A DNA stretch of 64,000 nucleotides, from contig CAJFJV010000001.1 in assembly GCA_904384225.1 (NCBI GenBank), positions 124,001-188,000 of the forward strand. Direction: 5' to 3'. The stretch is from an uncultured Oscillospiraceae bacterium (GTDB lineage Bacteria > Bacillota > Clostridia > Oscillospirales > Ruminococcaceae). Under the pieces are notes generated by a model. It saw only the letters and a list, made by a program, of their open reading frames with translations, searched no databases and was not told where the DNA came from. Shown here in pieces: positions 1 through 8,526 of this stretch; the first letter of the stretch is position 1, and each line of letters opens with the position of its first letter. The translations under genes were made by a program, and so were the position numbers.

Positions 1-607
1 TCCCATTTTGGATTTTAATCTTATCTTCACAAAAAAGCGAAACAGCTTTAGGAAGTATTTTCCATTCCGCTTCTTCCATCACGCGCTTTTGCAGGCTTTC
101 CGGCGTATCTCCGTTTTGGACGTCGACGGCCTTTTGCAGGATAATCGCACCGCCGTCGCAGACCTCATTCACAAAATGGACGGTCGCCCCCGTTACCTTG
201 ACGCCGCTTTTTAAAACCGCCTCATGGACATGCAGCCCATAAAACCCCTTCCCGCAAAAGCTCGGTATCAGCGCCGGATGTACGTTCATCATACGGTACG
301 GAAATGCATCAGACACCATACGGTCGACGATCGTCATAAATCCTGCATATACCACAAGATCGGCCTCTTCTTCCCGAAGGGCGGCCAAAAGGTCGACAGA
401 AAACGCCTTGGAATCCGGATACTGCTTCCTTTCGATCACACGCGTCTTGATGCCGGCTTTTTCCGCGCGGGTCAGTGCATATACGCCGGGCTTCGACGCA
501 ATCACACAGGTAATTTTCCCATTTTTTATGCCGCCCTGCTTTTGTGCGTCAATAAGCGCTTGCAGGTTTGTCCCGCCGCCCGAAACCAGCACTACAATTT
601 TTTTCAT
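1..607 (-). CDS. purN: Phosphoribosylglycinamide formyltransferase PurN (3' end cut by window)
   Basis: Formylates glycinamide ribonucleotide with 10-formyl-tetrahydrofolate, the third step of de novo purine synthesis, in the cytosol. About 202 residues are visible. They begin MKKIVVLVSGGGTNLQALID, the family's phosphate-binding N-terminus. Further in are the formyl-transfer residues of the family in NVHPALIPSF (His of HPALIP) and a VHFVNEVCDGGAII segment with the conserved Asp. The family is about 190-210 residues long, so only a few C-terminal residues are lost. The ATG at 605-607 follows an AGGAG site. It is the last visible gene of purECFMN and starts 16 bases after the purM stop. Identity is secure. 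Confidence 0.95.
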   Translation of the reverse strand, partial: MKKIVVLVSGGGTNLQALIDAQKQGGIKNGKITCVIASKPGVYALTRAEKAGIKTRVIERKQYPDSKAFSVDLLAALREEEADLVVYAGFMTIVDRMVSDAFPYRMMNVHPALIPSFCGKGFYGLHVHEAVLKSGVKVTGATVHFVNEVCDGGAIILQKAVDVQNGDTPESLQKRVMEEAEWKILPKAVSLFCEDKIKIQNG

Positions 608-623
608 TCCACTTTCTCCTGCC

Positions 624-1658
624 TTAAACGATCACGACGCCCTCGTCGCCTGTGGTAACTTCACCCAGTACGAACGCACGCTCTCCTGCGGAATTGAGCG
701 CTCTGACTGCCGCATCCGCCGTCTCTTTTGAAACTGCCATGCACATCCCCACGCCCATATTGAAGGTATTGAACATATCGCGCTGCGGAATATTGCCGGT
801 TTTTTGAATCAAATCAAAAATCGGAAGGACAGGGACTGCCGCACGTTCGACTTTTGCCGTACAGCCCGGTCTCATCATACGCGGAATGTTTTCGTAAAAG
901 CCGCCGCCTGTGATGTGCGAAACCGCTTTGACGTCCGCAGCGGCAATTGCAGCAAGCGCGGGCTTGACATAAAGGCGGGTCGGCGTCAGCAGTGCTTCAC
1001 CCAAGGTTTGGCCCAGTTCTTCACAGTAAATTTCAAGCTTTTCCCTTGTCAAGCCGAACACCTTGCGCACCAGGGAAAAACCGTTTGAATGGATGCCGGA
1101 AGAGGCAATGCCGATCAGCACATCGCCCGGCTCCATGCGGGAGCCGTCGATAATCTTTTCTTCGTCCACCATTCCGACGGTAAAGCCCGCAAGATCATAC
1201 TCATCGTCCGGCATAACGCCCGGATGCTCCGCAGTCTCGCCGCCGATCAGCGCGCACCCGGACTGCACACAGCCCTCTGCAACGCCCTTGACAATCGACG
1301 CAATTTTTTCCGGGACGTTTTTGCCGCAGGCGATGTAGTCGAGGAAAAACAACGGCTTTGCGCCGCAGCAAACCACGTCGTTTACGCACATGGCAACACA
1401 GTCAATCCCGATGGTATCATGCTTGTCCATCAGCATAGCGGCCACAAGCTTTGTGCCGACACCGTCCGTGCCGGAGACCAGCACCGGTTTTTTCATACCG
1501 GAAAAATCCGGTGCGAAAAGGCCGCCGAAACCGCCGATTCCCGAAACGACACCCGGGATCGCCGTTTTCTTCACATGCTCCTTCATCAGCTCAACGGCCT
1601 TATAGCCGGCGGTTACGTCGACTCCGGCCGCTTTATAGCTCTCGCTGAAACTTTTCAT
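624..1658 (-). CDS. purM: Phosphoribosylformylglycinamidine cyclo-ligase PurM (AIR synthetase)
   Basis: Closes the imidazole ring of aminoimidazole ribonucleotide using ATP, step five of purine synthesis. The 344-residue protein has the usual family length. It starts [20 protein letters not shown] and carries the ATP-binding glycine-rich signature near residues 38-50 ([14 protein letters not shown]), the DGVGTK motif near 64 and a [10 protein letters not shown] motif near 138. The AIRS C-terminal domain ends with the usual LGEVT segment. The start has an AGGA site upstream (AAAGGAAATAGG). It lies between purF-like and purN in one leftward operon, with a 53-base gap to the purF-like start. Confidence 0.97.
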   Translation of the reverse strand: MKSFSESYKAAGVDVTAGYKAVELMKEHVKKTAIPGVVSGIGGFGGLFAPDFSGMKKPVLVSGTDGVGTKLVAAMLMDKHDTIGIDCVAMCVNDVVCCGAKPLFFLDYIACGKNVPEKIASIVKGVAEGCVQSGCALIGGETAEHPGVMPDDEYDLAGFTVGMVDEEKIIDGSRMEPGDVLIGIASSGIHSNGFSLVRKVFGLTREKLEIYCEELGQTLGEALLTPTRLYVKPALAAIAAADVKAVSHITGGGFYENIPRMMRPGCTAKVERAAVPVLPIFDLIQKTGNIPQRDMFNTFNMGVGMCMAVSKETADAAVRALNSAGERAFVLGEVTTGDEGVVIV

Positions 1659-1711
1659 TTTATCCTATTTCCTTTCGTCGGCGAAATTGTTCTTCTACGC
1701 TGCGAACGCCT

Positions 1712-3127
1712 TTACTCCCTGCCGTCCCAGCAGTACGTGCAGACATTTTCCGGATCTATCCCGATGGCTTCCAGCATTCCCTCCAAAGACTGGTAACGGA
1801 GCGAAGTGAACCTGAGCTCCTTGCAGATCAGGTCGACCATCTGGGAATATTTATCAGTGGTATAGCTGGTGTACGGCGCAAGCACGGACGGATCGTCCGT
1901 CCCCTCGATTTTCTGGATCATCCGGCGGGCAATCAAATCCATATCGCTGGTCGAACGGGAAAAATTCAAGTATTTGCATCCGAACAGGATCGGCGGGCAC
2001 GCCGGACGGATGTGTACCTCTTTGGCGCCGGAATCGTACAAAAACGATACGGTTTCTCCCATCTGCGTCCCGCGTACAATGGAGTCGTCGATAAACAAAA
2101 GGCGTTTGCCGCGGATCAAAGAGTCCACCGGGATCAGCTTCATATGTGCCACAAGATTGCGCATCTTCTGGTTCTGCGGCATAAAGCTGCGCGACCAGGT
2201 CGGCGTGTATTTCATAAACGGACGCGCAAACGGCACGCCGGACTCGTTTGCGTAGCCGATTGCATGCGCTGTGCCGGAATCCGGGACGCCGGCTACAAAA
2301 TCAAGGCGGTCCCGCTCGATGGTATCGTTTTTGGCAAGGATCCGCCCGCAGTCATAGCGCATCTGTTCGACGTTTTTCCCCTCGTAGTCAGAGGTCGGAT
2401 AACCGTAATACGTCCACAAAAACGCACAAATCTTCATCTTCTTTTTCGCAGGCGCCTTCTCCTCCACGCCGTCCGGCGTCACCAAAACGATCTCACCCGG
2501 CCCCAGCTCCTTATCCCTGCTGTAGCCAAGGTTTAAATAGGCGGAGGATTCAAACGAAACGCAGTAGCCGTCCTCTTTCCTGCCAATGACCAGCGGCGTG
2601 CGGCCCATGCGGTCACGTGCTGCGTAAACGCCGTCTTTTGTTAAGATCAGAAGCGTCATGGAGCCGTCAATGCGTTCCTGCGCATACTGGATGCCTTCCG
2701 TTATGGTATCCTTCTGATTGATCAAGGCCGCCGTCAGTTCCGTTGCATTGATGTGCCCGCCGCTCATTTCAAGAAAATGGGATTTCCCGCAGGCAAAGCA
2801 CTCTTTTGTCAGCTCTTTTTCGTTGTTGATGCGCCCCACCGTTGTAATGGCGTATGTGCCAAGATGAGAGCGCACGATCAGCGGCTGCGGCTCCATATCG
2901 CTGATACAGCCGATTCCCATGGTTCCCGCCATCTCGTTTACGTCCCGCTCAAATTTCGTGCGGAACGGCGCGTTTTCAATATTGTGGATGGAACGTGAAA
3001 AGCCGGTTTCCCGGTCGTATACCGCCATGCCGCCGCGCCGCGTCCCCAAATGCGAATGATAGTCCGTCCCGAAAAACAGGTCGGTTACGCAGTCTTTTTT
3101 TGAAATGACACCAAAAATGCCGCCCAT
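1712..3127 (-). CDS. purF: PurF-like amidophosphoribosyltransferase lacking the glutaminase Cys1
   Basis: Homologue of glutamine-PRPP amidotransferase, which makes phosphoribosylamine in the first purine step; 471 residues. The start (ATG at 3125-3127) is fixed by an AAAGGAG site and by the match to the mature family N-terminus. The protein begins M-G-G-I-F-G-V where the family has M-C-G-I: the N-terminal nucleophile cysteine is glycine (codon GGC). The oxyanion-hole HNG motif also reads T-V-G-R (residues 96-99), and the HRGQESAG motif reads TRRGGMAV. The phosphoribosyltransferase half looks intact: the PRPP loop LLFIDDSIVRGT is at 343-354. Fe-S-type cysteines (234 and the C-terminal C-T-Y-C) are kept. 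It probably makes phosphoribosylamine from free ammonia or has another role; that is inference. Confidence 0.85.
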   Translation of the reverse strand: MGGIFGVISKKDCVTDLFFGTDYHSHLGTRRGGMAVYDRETGFSRSIHNIENAPFRTKFERDVNEMAGTMGIGCISDMEPQPLIVRSHLGTYAITTVGRINNEKELTKECFACGKSHFLEMSGGHINATELTAALINQKDTITEGIQYAQERIDGSMTLLILTKDGVYAARDRMGRTPLVIGRKEDGYCVSFESSAYLNLGYSRDKELGPGEIVLVTPDGVEEKAPAKKKMKICAFLWTYYGYPTSDYEGKNVEQMRYDCGRILAKNDTIERDRLDFVAGVPDSGTAHAIGYANESGVPFARPFMKYTPTWSRSFMPQNQKMRNLVAHMKLIPVDSLIRGKRLLFIDDSIVRGTQMGETVSFLYDSGAKEVHIRPACPPILFGCKYLNFSRSTSDMDLIARRMIQKIEGTDDPSVLAPYTSYTTDKYSQMVDLICKELRFTSLRYQSLEGMLEAIGIDPENVCTYCWDGRE

Positions 3128-3229
3128 AATACACTCCTTTTCCCTTGTTGAGAACGAACCAGTCCCGCGATACCGCCGCGGGACTGGAGACAAAATCGAT
3201 TCTGGACAATTGAAAGTCCGATTTTACGT

Positions 3230-3940
3230 TTATTCGCCAAGCAGGCGCTTCAAAATTTCCTTATAGGCGTCTTCCTCTCCGCCCATATCCCGGCGGAAAC
3301 GGTCTTTGTCCAGTTTCTCGTGCGTTGTCGCGTCCCAAAAGCGGCACGTATCCGGGGAGATTTCATCCGCCAGCACAATCGTACCGTCCGCCGTTTTGCC
3401 GAATTCCAGCTTAAAGTCAATCAGCTCAATATTGACTTCCTTCAGGTATTCGCTCAGGATCTCATTGACCTTCAGCGCATACGACGCAATGGTATCGAGT
3501 TCTTCTTTGGTGCAAAAGCCCATTGCAAGAATATGGTACTCGTTTACCATCGGATCGCCCAGCGCGTCGTCCTTGTAGCAGAATTCCAGCACCGTCTTGT
3601 TCATCTTCGTACCTTCCGGAAGCCCCAGACGCTTTGAGAGGGAGCCGGCGGCGATGTTGCGCACAATCACTTCAAGCGGGACGATAGAAACCTTTTTTAC
3701 AAGTGTTTCGCGGTCGGAAAGCTCTTTGATGTAGTGCGTCGGGATGCCTTTTTCCTCCAGCATTTTCATTAAGAAATTGGTAACGCGGTTGTTAATGATG
3801 CCTTTGTCGTGGATCGTGCCTTTTTTTAAGCCGTTTTGCGCAGTTGCATCGTCTTTGTAATCGACAATATAGGCGTTTTCATCATCCGTCTTATAGACCT
3901 TTTTTGCCTTTCCCTCATAAAGCAGTTCCATTTTTTTCAT
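3230..3940 (-). CDS. purC: SAICAR synthetase PurC
   Basis: Joins carboxyaminoimidazole ribonucleotide and aspartate using ATP (step eight of purine synthesis). The 236-residue length is typical. The N-terminal [16 protein letters not shown] segment is the family ATP-binding start. The signature [14 protein letters not shown] and the [14 protein letters not shown] motif with its conserved acidic residues are present. The ATG at 3938-3940 follows CAGGAGG at eight bases. It lies between purE and the purF-like gene in the leftward operon. Confidence 0.97.
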   Translation of the reverse strand: MKKMELLYEGKAKKVYKTDDENAYIVDYKDDATAQNGLKKGTIHDKGIINNRVTNFLMKMLEEKGIPTHYIKELSDRETLVKKVSIVPLEVIVRNIAAGSLSKRLGLPEGTKMNKTVLEFCYKDDALGDPMVNEYHILAMGFCTKEELDTIASYALKVNEILSEYLKEVNIELIDFKLEFGKTADGTIVLADEISPDTCRFWDATTHEKLDKDRFRRDMGGEEDAYKEILKRLLGE

Positions 3941-3996
3941 AGCATATTCCTCCTGTTTTGTCCGGCCCGCCGTGTACCGGCAGGCTTTTTCCCTTA

Positions 3997-4500
3997 TTAT
4001 TTCTGCATTTGAAGCTGTAGCTGCTTGTCCTTTTCCACAACCTCGTCGTTCATCTGCTGTTTCATCTGATCAAGCTTTTGGGCAAGCGCTTCATCCGAAA
4101 GCGCCAGCATCTGCACCGCAAGCAGCGCGGCGTTTTTCGCCCCGTCGATTGCCACAGTCGCCACCGGTATGCCGGATGGCATCTGCACAGTCGCAAGCAG
4201 GGCGTCAAGCCCGTCAAGCGTAGAGGACTTAACGGGGATGCCGATGACAGGCAGCGTCGTGTGCGCGGCAAGCACCCCTGCAAGATGCGCGGCTTTCCCT
4301 GCTGCCGCAATTATCACGCCAAATCCATTTTCGCGCGCCCGGGCAGAAAACTGGGCGGCAAGTTCCGGCGTACGGTGTGCAGACATGACGTGCGCCTCCA
4401 CCGAAACGCCGAAGCGCCGAAGTTCTTTAATGGCCGGCTCCACAACCGGGAAATCGCTGTCGCTGCCCATAATAACGGCGACCTTTTTTGCTGTCGGCAT
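3997..4500 (-). CDS. purE: N5-carboxyaminoimidazole ribonucleotide mutase PurE
   Basis: Class I PurE, 167 residues: converts N5-CAIR to CAIR. The motif [13 protein letters not shown] at the N-terminus binds the nucleotide phosphate. The catalytic histidine lies in VMSAHRTPE, and [17 protein letters not shown] is the second family signature. An upstream in-frame ATG at 4504-4506 sits only one base from the AGGAG, so the ATG at 4498-4500, seven bases from it, is the better start. The longer open frame upstream is the untranslated leader. The C-terminal 30 residues are Gln/Lys-rich and slightly longer than usual. First gene of the operon. Confidence 0.96.
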   Translation of the reverse strand: MPTAKKVAVIMGSDSDFPVVEPAIKELRRFGVSVEAHVMSAHRTPELAAQFSARARENGFGVIIAAAGKAAHLAGVLAAHTTLPVIGIPVKSSTLDGLDALLATVQMPSGIPVATVAIDGAKNAALLAVQMLALSDEALAQKLDQMKQQMNDEVVEKDKQLQLQMQK

Positions 4501-4556
4501 AATCATACTCCTTTTCTTCCAGTCCGGGGCATATCCCCGGCTGCCATCCCGCAATG

Positions 4557-4588
4557 AAAAAAGGCCGCATGTAGAAAGCGGCCTTTTT
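4557..4588 (-). terminator. Intrinsic terminator in the purE leader (attenuator)
   Basis: On the minus strand GGCCGC, a nine-base loop and GCGGCC are followed by six T, extended by A/T pairs. It lies between the pur promoter and purE, about 57 bases before the purE start, so read-through must be controlled for the operon to be made. The reverse strand also has a T run, but no plus-strand gene ends nearby. Confidence 0.8.
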
Positions 4589-4589
4589 G

Positions 4590-4706
4590 TCACTTGGATG
4601 CAGCAATTGTATGAATACGGACGGAGGCCGATGCAGCCTGCAAAAAAAGCTGCACTGCGGCAGGGCGACACAAAACCTGTGCATACCCGGCCACCGGTTT
4701 TTCCAT
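4590..4706 (-). CDS. Possible leader peptide ORF in the pur leader (38 aa)
   Basis: A short frame begins with ATG at 4704-4706, eight bases after a strong GGAGGGAG site. It ends with TGA at 4590-4592, directly before the terminator hairpin. Its product would start [10 protein letters not shown]. The same GGAGG also pairs with CCTCC at 4622-4627, so the site may equally be the base stem of a structured RNA, not a true ribosome site. No homologue is recognised. It may be chance. Confidence 0.3.
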   Translation of the reverse strand: MEKPVAGYAQVLCRPAAVQLFLQAASASVRIHTIAASK

Positions 4707-4724
4707 ACGGCAGACTCCCTCCGT
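4621..4724 (-). ncRNA. Candidate riboswitch/attenuator domain upstream of purE
   Basis: On the minus strand ACGGAGG (4718-4724) pairs perfectly with CCTCCGT (4621-4627), closing a domain of about 104 bases. Inside, smaller helices are possible, for example TCTGC with GCAGG and CACAGG with a downstream partner. An intrinsic terminator follows 33 bases later and purE comes next. The layout (promoter, closed domain, terminator, biosynthetic gene) is that of a transcriptional riboswitch. The 3' segment TGCATCGGCCTCC faintly recalls the tetrahydrofolate riboswitch, but its other conserved parts are not seen. It does not match the guanine, ZTP or PRPP consensus as I know them. Confidence 0.45.
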
Positions 4725-4737
4725 TAAAGAATGATCT

Positions 4738-4772
4738 ATTATCATTTTATCTGAAAGCGCCTGCAAAAACAA
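4738..4772 (-). promoter_or_regulatory. Promoter of the pur operon
   Basis: Two overlapping sigma-A-type promoters read leftward. One is TTGTTT, 17 bases, TAAAAT; the other is TTGCAG, 17 bases, GATAAT. The second -10 ends about 14 bases before the ACGGAGG that closes the leader domain. Confidence 0.6.
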
Positions 4773-4837
4773 GTCCCGCAAAGTAAAATAAAGGCGCTTT
4801 TCCGTTTGGATATCTGTTTATTTTGACAACATCCGAC

Positions 4838-4868
4838 GGAAAAGGGCCGGAGCTTACGCCCCGGCCCT
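4838..4868 (-). terminator. Terminator of the GH9 gene
   Basis: Stem AGGGCCGG with CCGGCCCT around a ten-base loop, followed on the minus strand by TTTTCC. It lies 90 bases after the GH9 stop and before the pur promoter. Confidence 0.7.
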
Positions 4869-4957
4869 CTCAAGAAGCCCAGATGAGGCAGGCCTTGCGC
4901 AGACACTTCCGCATGTCTTTCGCAAAGCGACTATCCCCTTATCCGGCTGCCTTCATT

Positions 4958-7852
4958 TTAATTCCCGCCATTGTTCCCGAAAATCTCAATTTTATTGTCC
5001 AAATCACCGTCGGGCACGATTACCGCGAGATACGGACGGCACGCGTCCAATATACGTCCCGTAAACGTTACTGTCTCCCCGAGCTTGATCTCGGAAGGCG
5101 CGTCCCATTTCACATTTTCACTGCGGACAGAAAGCGGCAGTTTCCCCGTCCCGGAGGTTTTCAGCGTCACGCAGAGAGCGTCTCCTTGGCGCTCTGTAAC
5201 AGCCTCCAGCGCTGCAAACGGCATTTTTATCTGATAGCACTTAGCCGGGACAAGCTCCATCTTTCTTGTCGTCCCCTGATAAGACACCTCATACCTGCCT
5301 GCGGGAAGCACTGCGGAGAACGCACCCGTTTCCTCCGAAACGATGCGGAACTTCTTGCCTGTAACCGTATTGCAGAACAAGATCTCCTTATCGCCGCTTA
5401 AAACGCCTTTTACTTCTGCGGTGCCGAAAGTATCCGCACAGAGCCACAGCCAGCGCAGCGGAACATGGATCCAGACTTCCTTATATGTACAGGTATTGAC
5501 CTGCGGCCAATGCGGCCGGTCTTCGTCTTCAAAGGTCTCGATCCCAACGCTCAGCTCGCCTACCATTTCACCGGGCAAGACCGCATACTGCTGGCAGTAG
5601 TCATAGCCCTCCCCGTACATGACAGACTCTGCAAAAGGATTCTTCCCGACGATCCACTCCTGCTGGCGCTGTGCAAGTTCCGCCAGCTCATAGCTTCCGC
5701 GGATGCGTCCTGCTTGTGCGGCAGCCTTTCCGCCGGACAGGGTAATCGCGTTGTTTCCGCGGAAACCGAACCATACTGGGAAACGGCGCAGATAATACCC
5801 TTTTCCAAGCGGGATACCGGCCTTCACCTGCTGCTCATACATCCCGATGGTCTCTTCCCCTGCTTCAGCCTGCTGCTTTACAAAAAGCACCGGATCCGCC
5901 GCCGCCTCGCCGACATGATAGATCGAAGCCGGCGACATGCTGTACGGCGCATTATAGGCAACCGCCTTCTTATAATACTCAGAGTATAATACAATGGAAT
6001 AATACCATTTAATCCAATCCGGATGTTCCGGGAACGCCTCGCAGAGCAGCGAAAGCGCCAAAACCGGCTCGTGCTCATGGCTTCTGTGGTTATAGTGCAC
6101 GATCAGCTTTTTCGACGGGTCGCGGTAGAAAAATCCGGTAAACGGGATATCCCAGTCCGGGATCTCCTGCTGCTGGCAATCCATCACCACATGGGCCAGC
6201 TCAACCGCCATTTCTTTAAAATAGGCGTCGCCGTCCGTTTGGTAGATATAAAGCGCGGACCATACGGCGCACGCATACATTACAACGCCATGCGAAATAC
6301 GCGCCGGATCGCCCATCTCGCTGAACCCCTCGCTTTCGCGGTCGCGGTATGCAAATTTCCAATCCTCTTTCGCGCACTCTAACAGATATTTGGCATAGGC
6401 TGCGTCCGTCCGTTTCACCGCCTGGGCGCCAAGCGCCTCCGCACCGGCCGCCATAAAGTTCTCAATCGGGCGGTGCTCCGCCGGGGACGAGCGGTCGTCT
6501 CCATTGCCGATCTTCCCATCTGTCCAGCTGGAACCTCCGACCGACAGCGCACGCCAGCCGTCGTGAAAACGCGTTTTTACGATCCAGTCAAGCCCCCACA
6601 TCGCTTCTTCGGTCAGCCTGTCGCACAAGCGGCTGTTTTGCTCAACCCGTTTTGCAAGGGTGAACAGCGCAACGACGCTTTCGCTGGTATTGGTCAGGTT
6701 CTGGGACATATCCCCTGCATCGTGCCAGCCGCCGTTTGCTAAAATTTTAAGCCCCTCATGTTCGGTAAAACGATCCCTACAGCAGGCGTTGTGCTTCCCT
6801 GGGACATAATAGCCGCACCGCTCGCACAGATAGAAATTCAGGACCTTCCAGATCGAATCCTCCCATATATCGTCTCCAATCGGGAAAGTACGGGTTTTCA
6901 AGCTGCCGCAAACCAGATAATATTCGCCCGGATCCGCAACCTCTGTAAAATCGAGCACTTGGAAGGTGCCGGTCGGCGCCTGCACCGTCTGTACTTCCTT
7001 TTCCAAAACCGTCCGTCCTGTCGCAGACTCTACAACAGTGAACCGCCCGGCGTCCGCATCGCACAAGATCGCGGTTTTGAGACTGCCTGTCTGATACCCC
7101 GACCCCGAGAAAGCGATCCGTCCCTTTCCGACTTCCCAGCCGGTGTGGTGATCCAGCACATCCTCCGCCAGCATGTCGATACGCAGGTCGCTGATATACC
7201 AGCAGGCCGTATCCGGTGCAAGCGGTTCCTTGCCGCACATATCATAATCAAAGCTGATGCCGGTAACATTGTCCCGCCAGATGTAGGGGATCTCAACCTG
7301 CACATGATTCCACTGCCCATTTATCAGGTTGATGTTATGGTGCCCTACACGGTCGTAGCGGTCCGGCGCGGGATGTTCCCCTTCATTGTGGAACTGCATG
7401 CGCAGGCAGATGTTGCGGAAGCCCTCCATATCAGGATAAATCCAGCAGGAAATCCGGTTGTACTGCGACCAGTCTTCATGATCCACTGCAAACATAGCGC
7501 GCGGTACGCACATAATGCCGCCCCGCCAGCTTTTCTCGTCCGGTACGCCGGGAAGGCGGGTTGGTGCGGTAAATTTGACCGCATTTTTGCTCTCGCCATA
7601 GGCGTGAGCCGCGTCCAGCGAAACCGCAGCGAGATTTTCCTCTTCGCTGAGCTTTAAGCCGTCGAAATCCCGGCGTGCAAAATAAAGCGTGGAGCTTTTC
7701 CACCGGTCCAGCGTCTGCATGTCGTCTAAAAGCCGGGTCTTCAGCACCGGTTTCTTTTCACAGCGCGCTTCCCTTGTTTCCTCATAGTGGATTGGCAGCG
7801 GCAAATGCACGTCGCGTGATTCCGCAAGATCTTTTTTCAATTGTTCCCGCAT
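4958..7852 (-). CDS. Glycoside hydrolase family 9 glucanase, cytosolic
   Basis: A 964-residue protein. The middle has an Ig-like CelD_N-type domain (about 250-335) followed by a GH9 (alpha/alpha)6 barrel (about 340-810). GGWHDAGD near 373-380 supplies the family's base aspartates, and the Glu of TYKEVWIHVP near 792 is the likely acid. The first 240 residues contain a beta-rich, CBM-like region, and the last 140 form a beta module. There is no signal peptide, so it likely cleaves imported beta-glucan oligosaccharides rather than cellulose outside; this is inference. The ATG at 7850-7852 follows GAGAGG; the ORF extends further up only through the promoter. It stands alone with its own promoter and terminator. 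Confidence 0.85.
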   Translation of the reverse strand: MREQLKKDLAESRDVHLPLPIHYEETREARCEKKPVLKTRLLDDMQTLDRWKSSTLYFARRDFDGLKLSEEENLAAVSLDAAHAYGESKNAVKFTAPTRLPGVPDEKSWRGGIMCVPRAMFAVDHEDWSQYNRISCWIYPDMEGFRNICLRMQFHNEGEHPAPDRYDRVGHHNINLINGQWNHVQVEIPYIWRDNVTGISFDYDMCGKEPLAPDTACWYISDLRIDMLAEDVLDHHTGWEVGKGRIAFSGSGYQTGSLKTAILCDADAGRFTVVESATGRTVLEKEVQTVQAPTGTFQVLDFTEVADPGEYYLVCGSLKTRTFPIGDDIWEDSIWKVLNFYLCERCGYYVPGKHNACCRDRFTEHEGLKILANGGWHDAGDMSQNLTNTSESVVALFTLAKRVEQNSRLCDRLTEEAMWGLDWIVKTRFHDGWRALSVGGSSWTDGKIGNGDDRSSPAEHRPIENFMAAGAEALGAQAVKRTDAAYAKYLLECAKEDWKFAYRDRESEGFSEMGDPARISHGVVMYACAVWSALYIYQTDGDAYFKEMAVELAHVVMDCQQQEIPDWDIPFTGFFYRDPSKKLIVHYNHRSHEHEPVLALSLLCEAFPEHPDWIKWYYSIVLYSEYYKKAVAYNAPYSMSPASIYHVGEAAADPVLFVKQQAEAGEETIGMYEQQVKAGIPLGKGYYLRRFPVWFGFRGNNAITLSGGKAAAQAGRIRGSYELAELAQRQQEWIVGKNPFAESVMYGEGYDYCQQYAVLPGEMVGELSVGIETFEDEDRPHWPQVNTCTYKEVWIHVPLRWLWLCADTFGTAEVKGVLSGDKEILFCNTVTGKKFRIVSEETGAFSAVLPAGRYEVSYQGTTRKMELVPAKCYQIKMPFAALEAVTERQGDALCVTLKTSGTGKLPLSVRSENVKWDAPSEIKLGETVTFTGRILDACRPYLAVIVPDGDLDNKIEIFGNNGGN

Positions 7853-7907
7853 GATAAATCCTCTCTTTCCATAGGGTTTTTCGGCGCCTGCCGGCGTCCT
7901 TACTGCT

Positions 7908-7936
7908 ACCATACCACGAAGAGGATAGTTTGTCAA
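7908..7936 (-). promoter_or_regulatory. Promoter of the GH9 gene
   Basis: TTGACA (7931-7936), 17 bases, TATGGT (7908-7913) on the minus strand, about 55 bases before the GH9 start. No clear operator palindrome was seen around it. Confidence 0.75.
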
Positions 7937-8144
7937 TAAACATTACTAACTTTCTTTTCTTTTTTTCATTTCTTTTGTTGCCTTCTGCAAAAGACTGTCC
8001 CTTCCTCTCTGAAAAGCCGCCCTGATCCCTTGCTGCCCGTATCCGCATACAGGCAAAAAAGTGCCTTCCCCACAGCAGCTGGATCCCCCCGCCGGTGCGC
8101 ACCTTTTCCCGCAGCAAAGGATTCGGTCTTCCGGTATTAGGGTA

Positions 8145-8173
8145 TTGACATATAATATTATACGAAATATAAT
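8145..8173 (+). promoter_or_regulatory. Consensus promoter and likely operator of the PadR operon
   Basis: TTGACA (8145-8150), exactly 17 bases, TATAAT (8168-8173): a perfect sigma-A consensus. The spacer and the -10 carry two copies of an AT-rich palindromic element, ATATAATATTA at about 8150 and ATATAATATT at about 8167. These are well placed for repression by the PadR protein encoded 33 bases downstream. The operator role is inferred. Confidence 0.75.
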
Positions 8174-8205
8174 ATTGATAAACAAACATATATGGAGGCG
8201 ATGGC

Positions 8206-8526
8206 ATGGCGTTCGCTTTCGGCGGCAACCTTCTTGACCTTCTCGTCCTTGCGGTCCTCAAAAACGGCGACACATACGGCTATGTCCTGACACAGCGCGC
8301 AAAAAGCGTGATTGACATTTCGGACTCTACGCTTTATCCCGTGCTGCGCCGGCTGCAAAAGGAGGGGTTTTTGTTTACGTACGATCAGCCCTTCCAGGGG
8401 CGCAACCGGCGGTACTATTCCATTACGCCCAACGGCCTTGCCAGGCTTTCTGCATACGCCGCAGAATGGGAGAGCTACAAAAAACAGGTTGACTTTATTT
8501 TATCAGGAGGGATGTGCGGTGACTAA
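8206..8526 (+). CDS. PadR-family transcriptional regulator
   Basis: A 106-residue winged-helix repressor. The segment LLDLLVLAVLKNGDTYGYVLTQ, the ISDSTLYPVLRRLQKEGF recognition helix and the NRRYYSITPNG wing are the PadR signature. It starts with ATG after TGGAGGC. It overlaps the next gene by eight bases, so the three-gene PadR-DUF1700-DUF4097 unit is translationally coupled. Such units in Bacillota answer cell-envelope stress. It probably represses its own promoter through the AT-rich repeats there. Confidence 0.93.
   Translation: MAFAFGGNLLDLLVLAVLKNGDTYGYVLTQRAKSVIDISDSTLYPVLRRLQKEGFLFTYDQPFQGRNRRYYSITPNGLARLSAYAAEWESYKKQVDFILSGGMCGD

Noticed and set aside
4504-4671. N-terminal extension of purE
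   Set aside because: It passes through the terminator hairpin and leader; PurE homologues begin close to [16 protein letters not shown].
8000-8140. tRNA or small RNA in the gap before padR
   Set aside because: No cloverleaf, no conserved TTCGAATC-type loop and no terminator were found.
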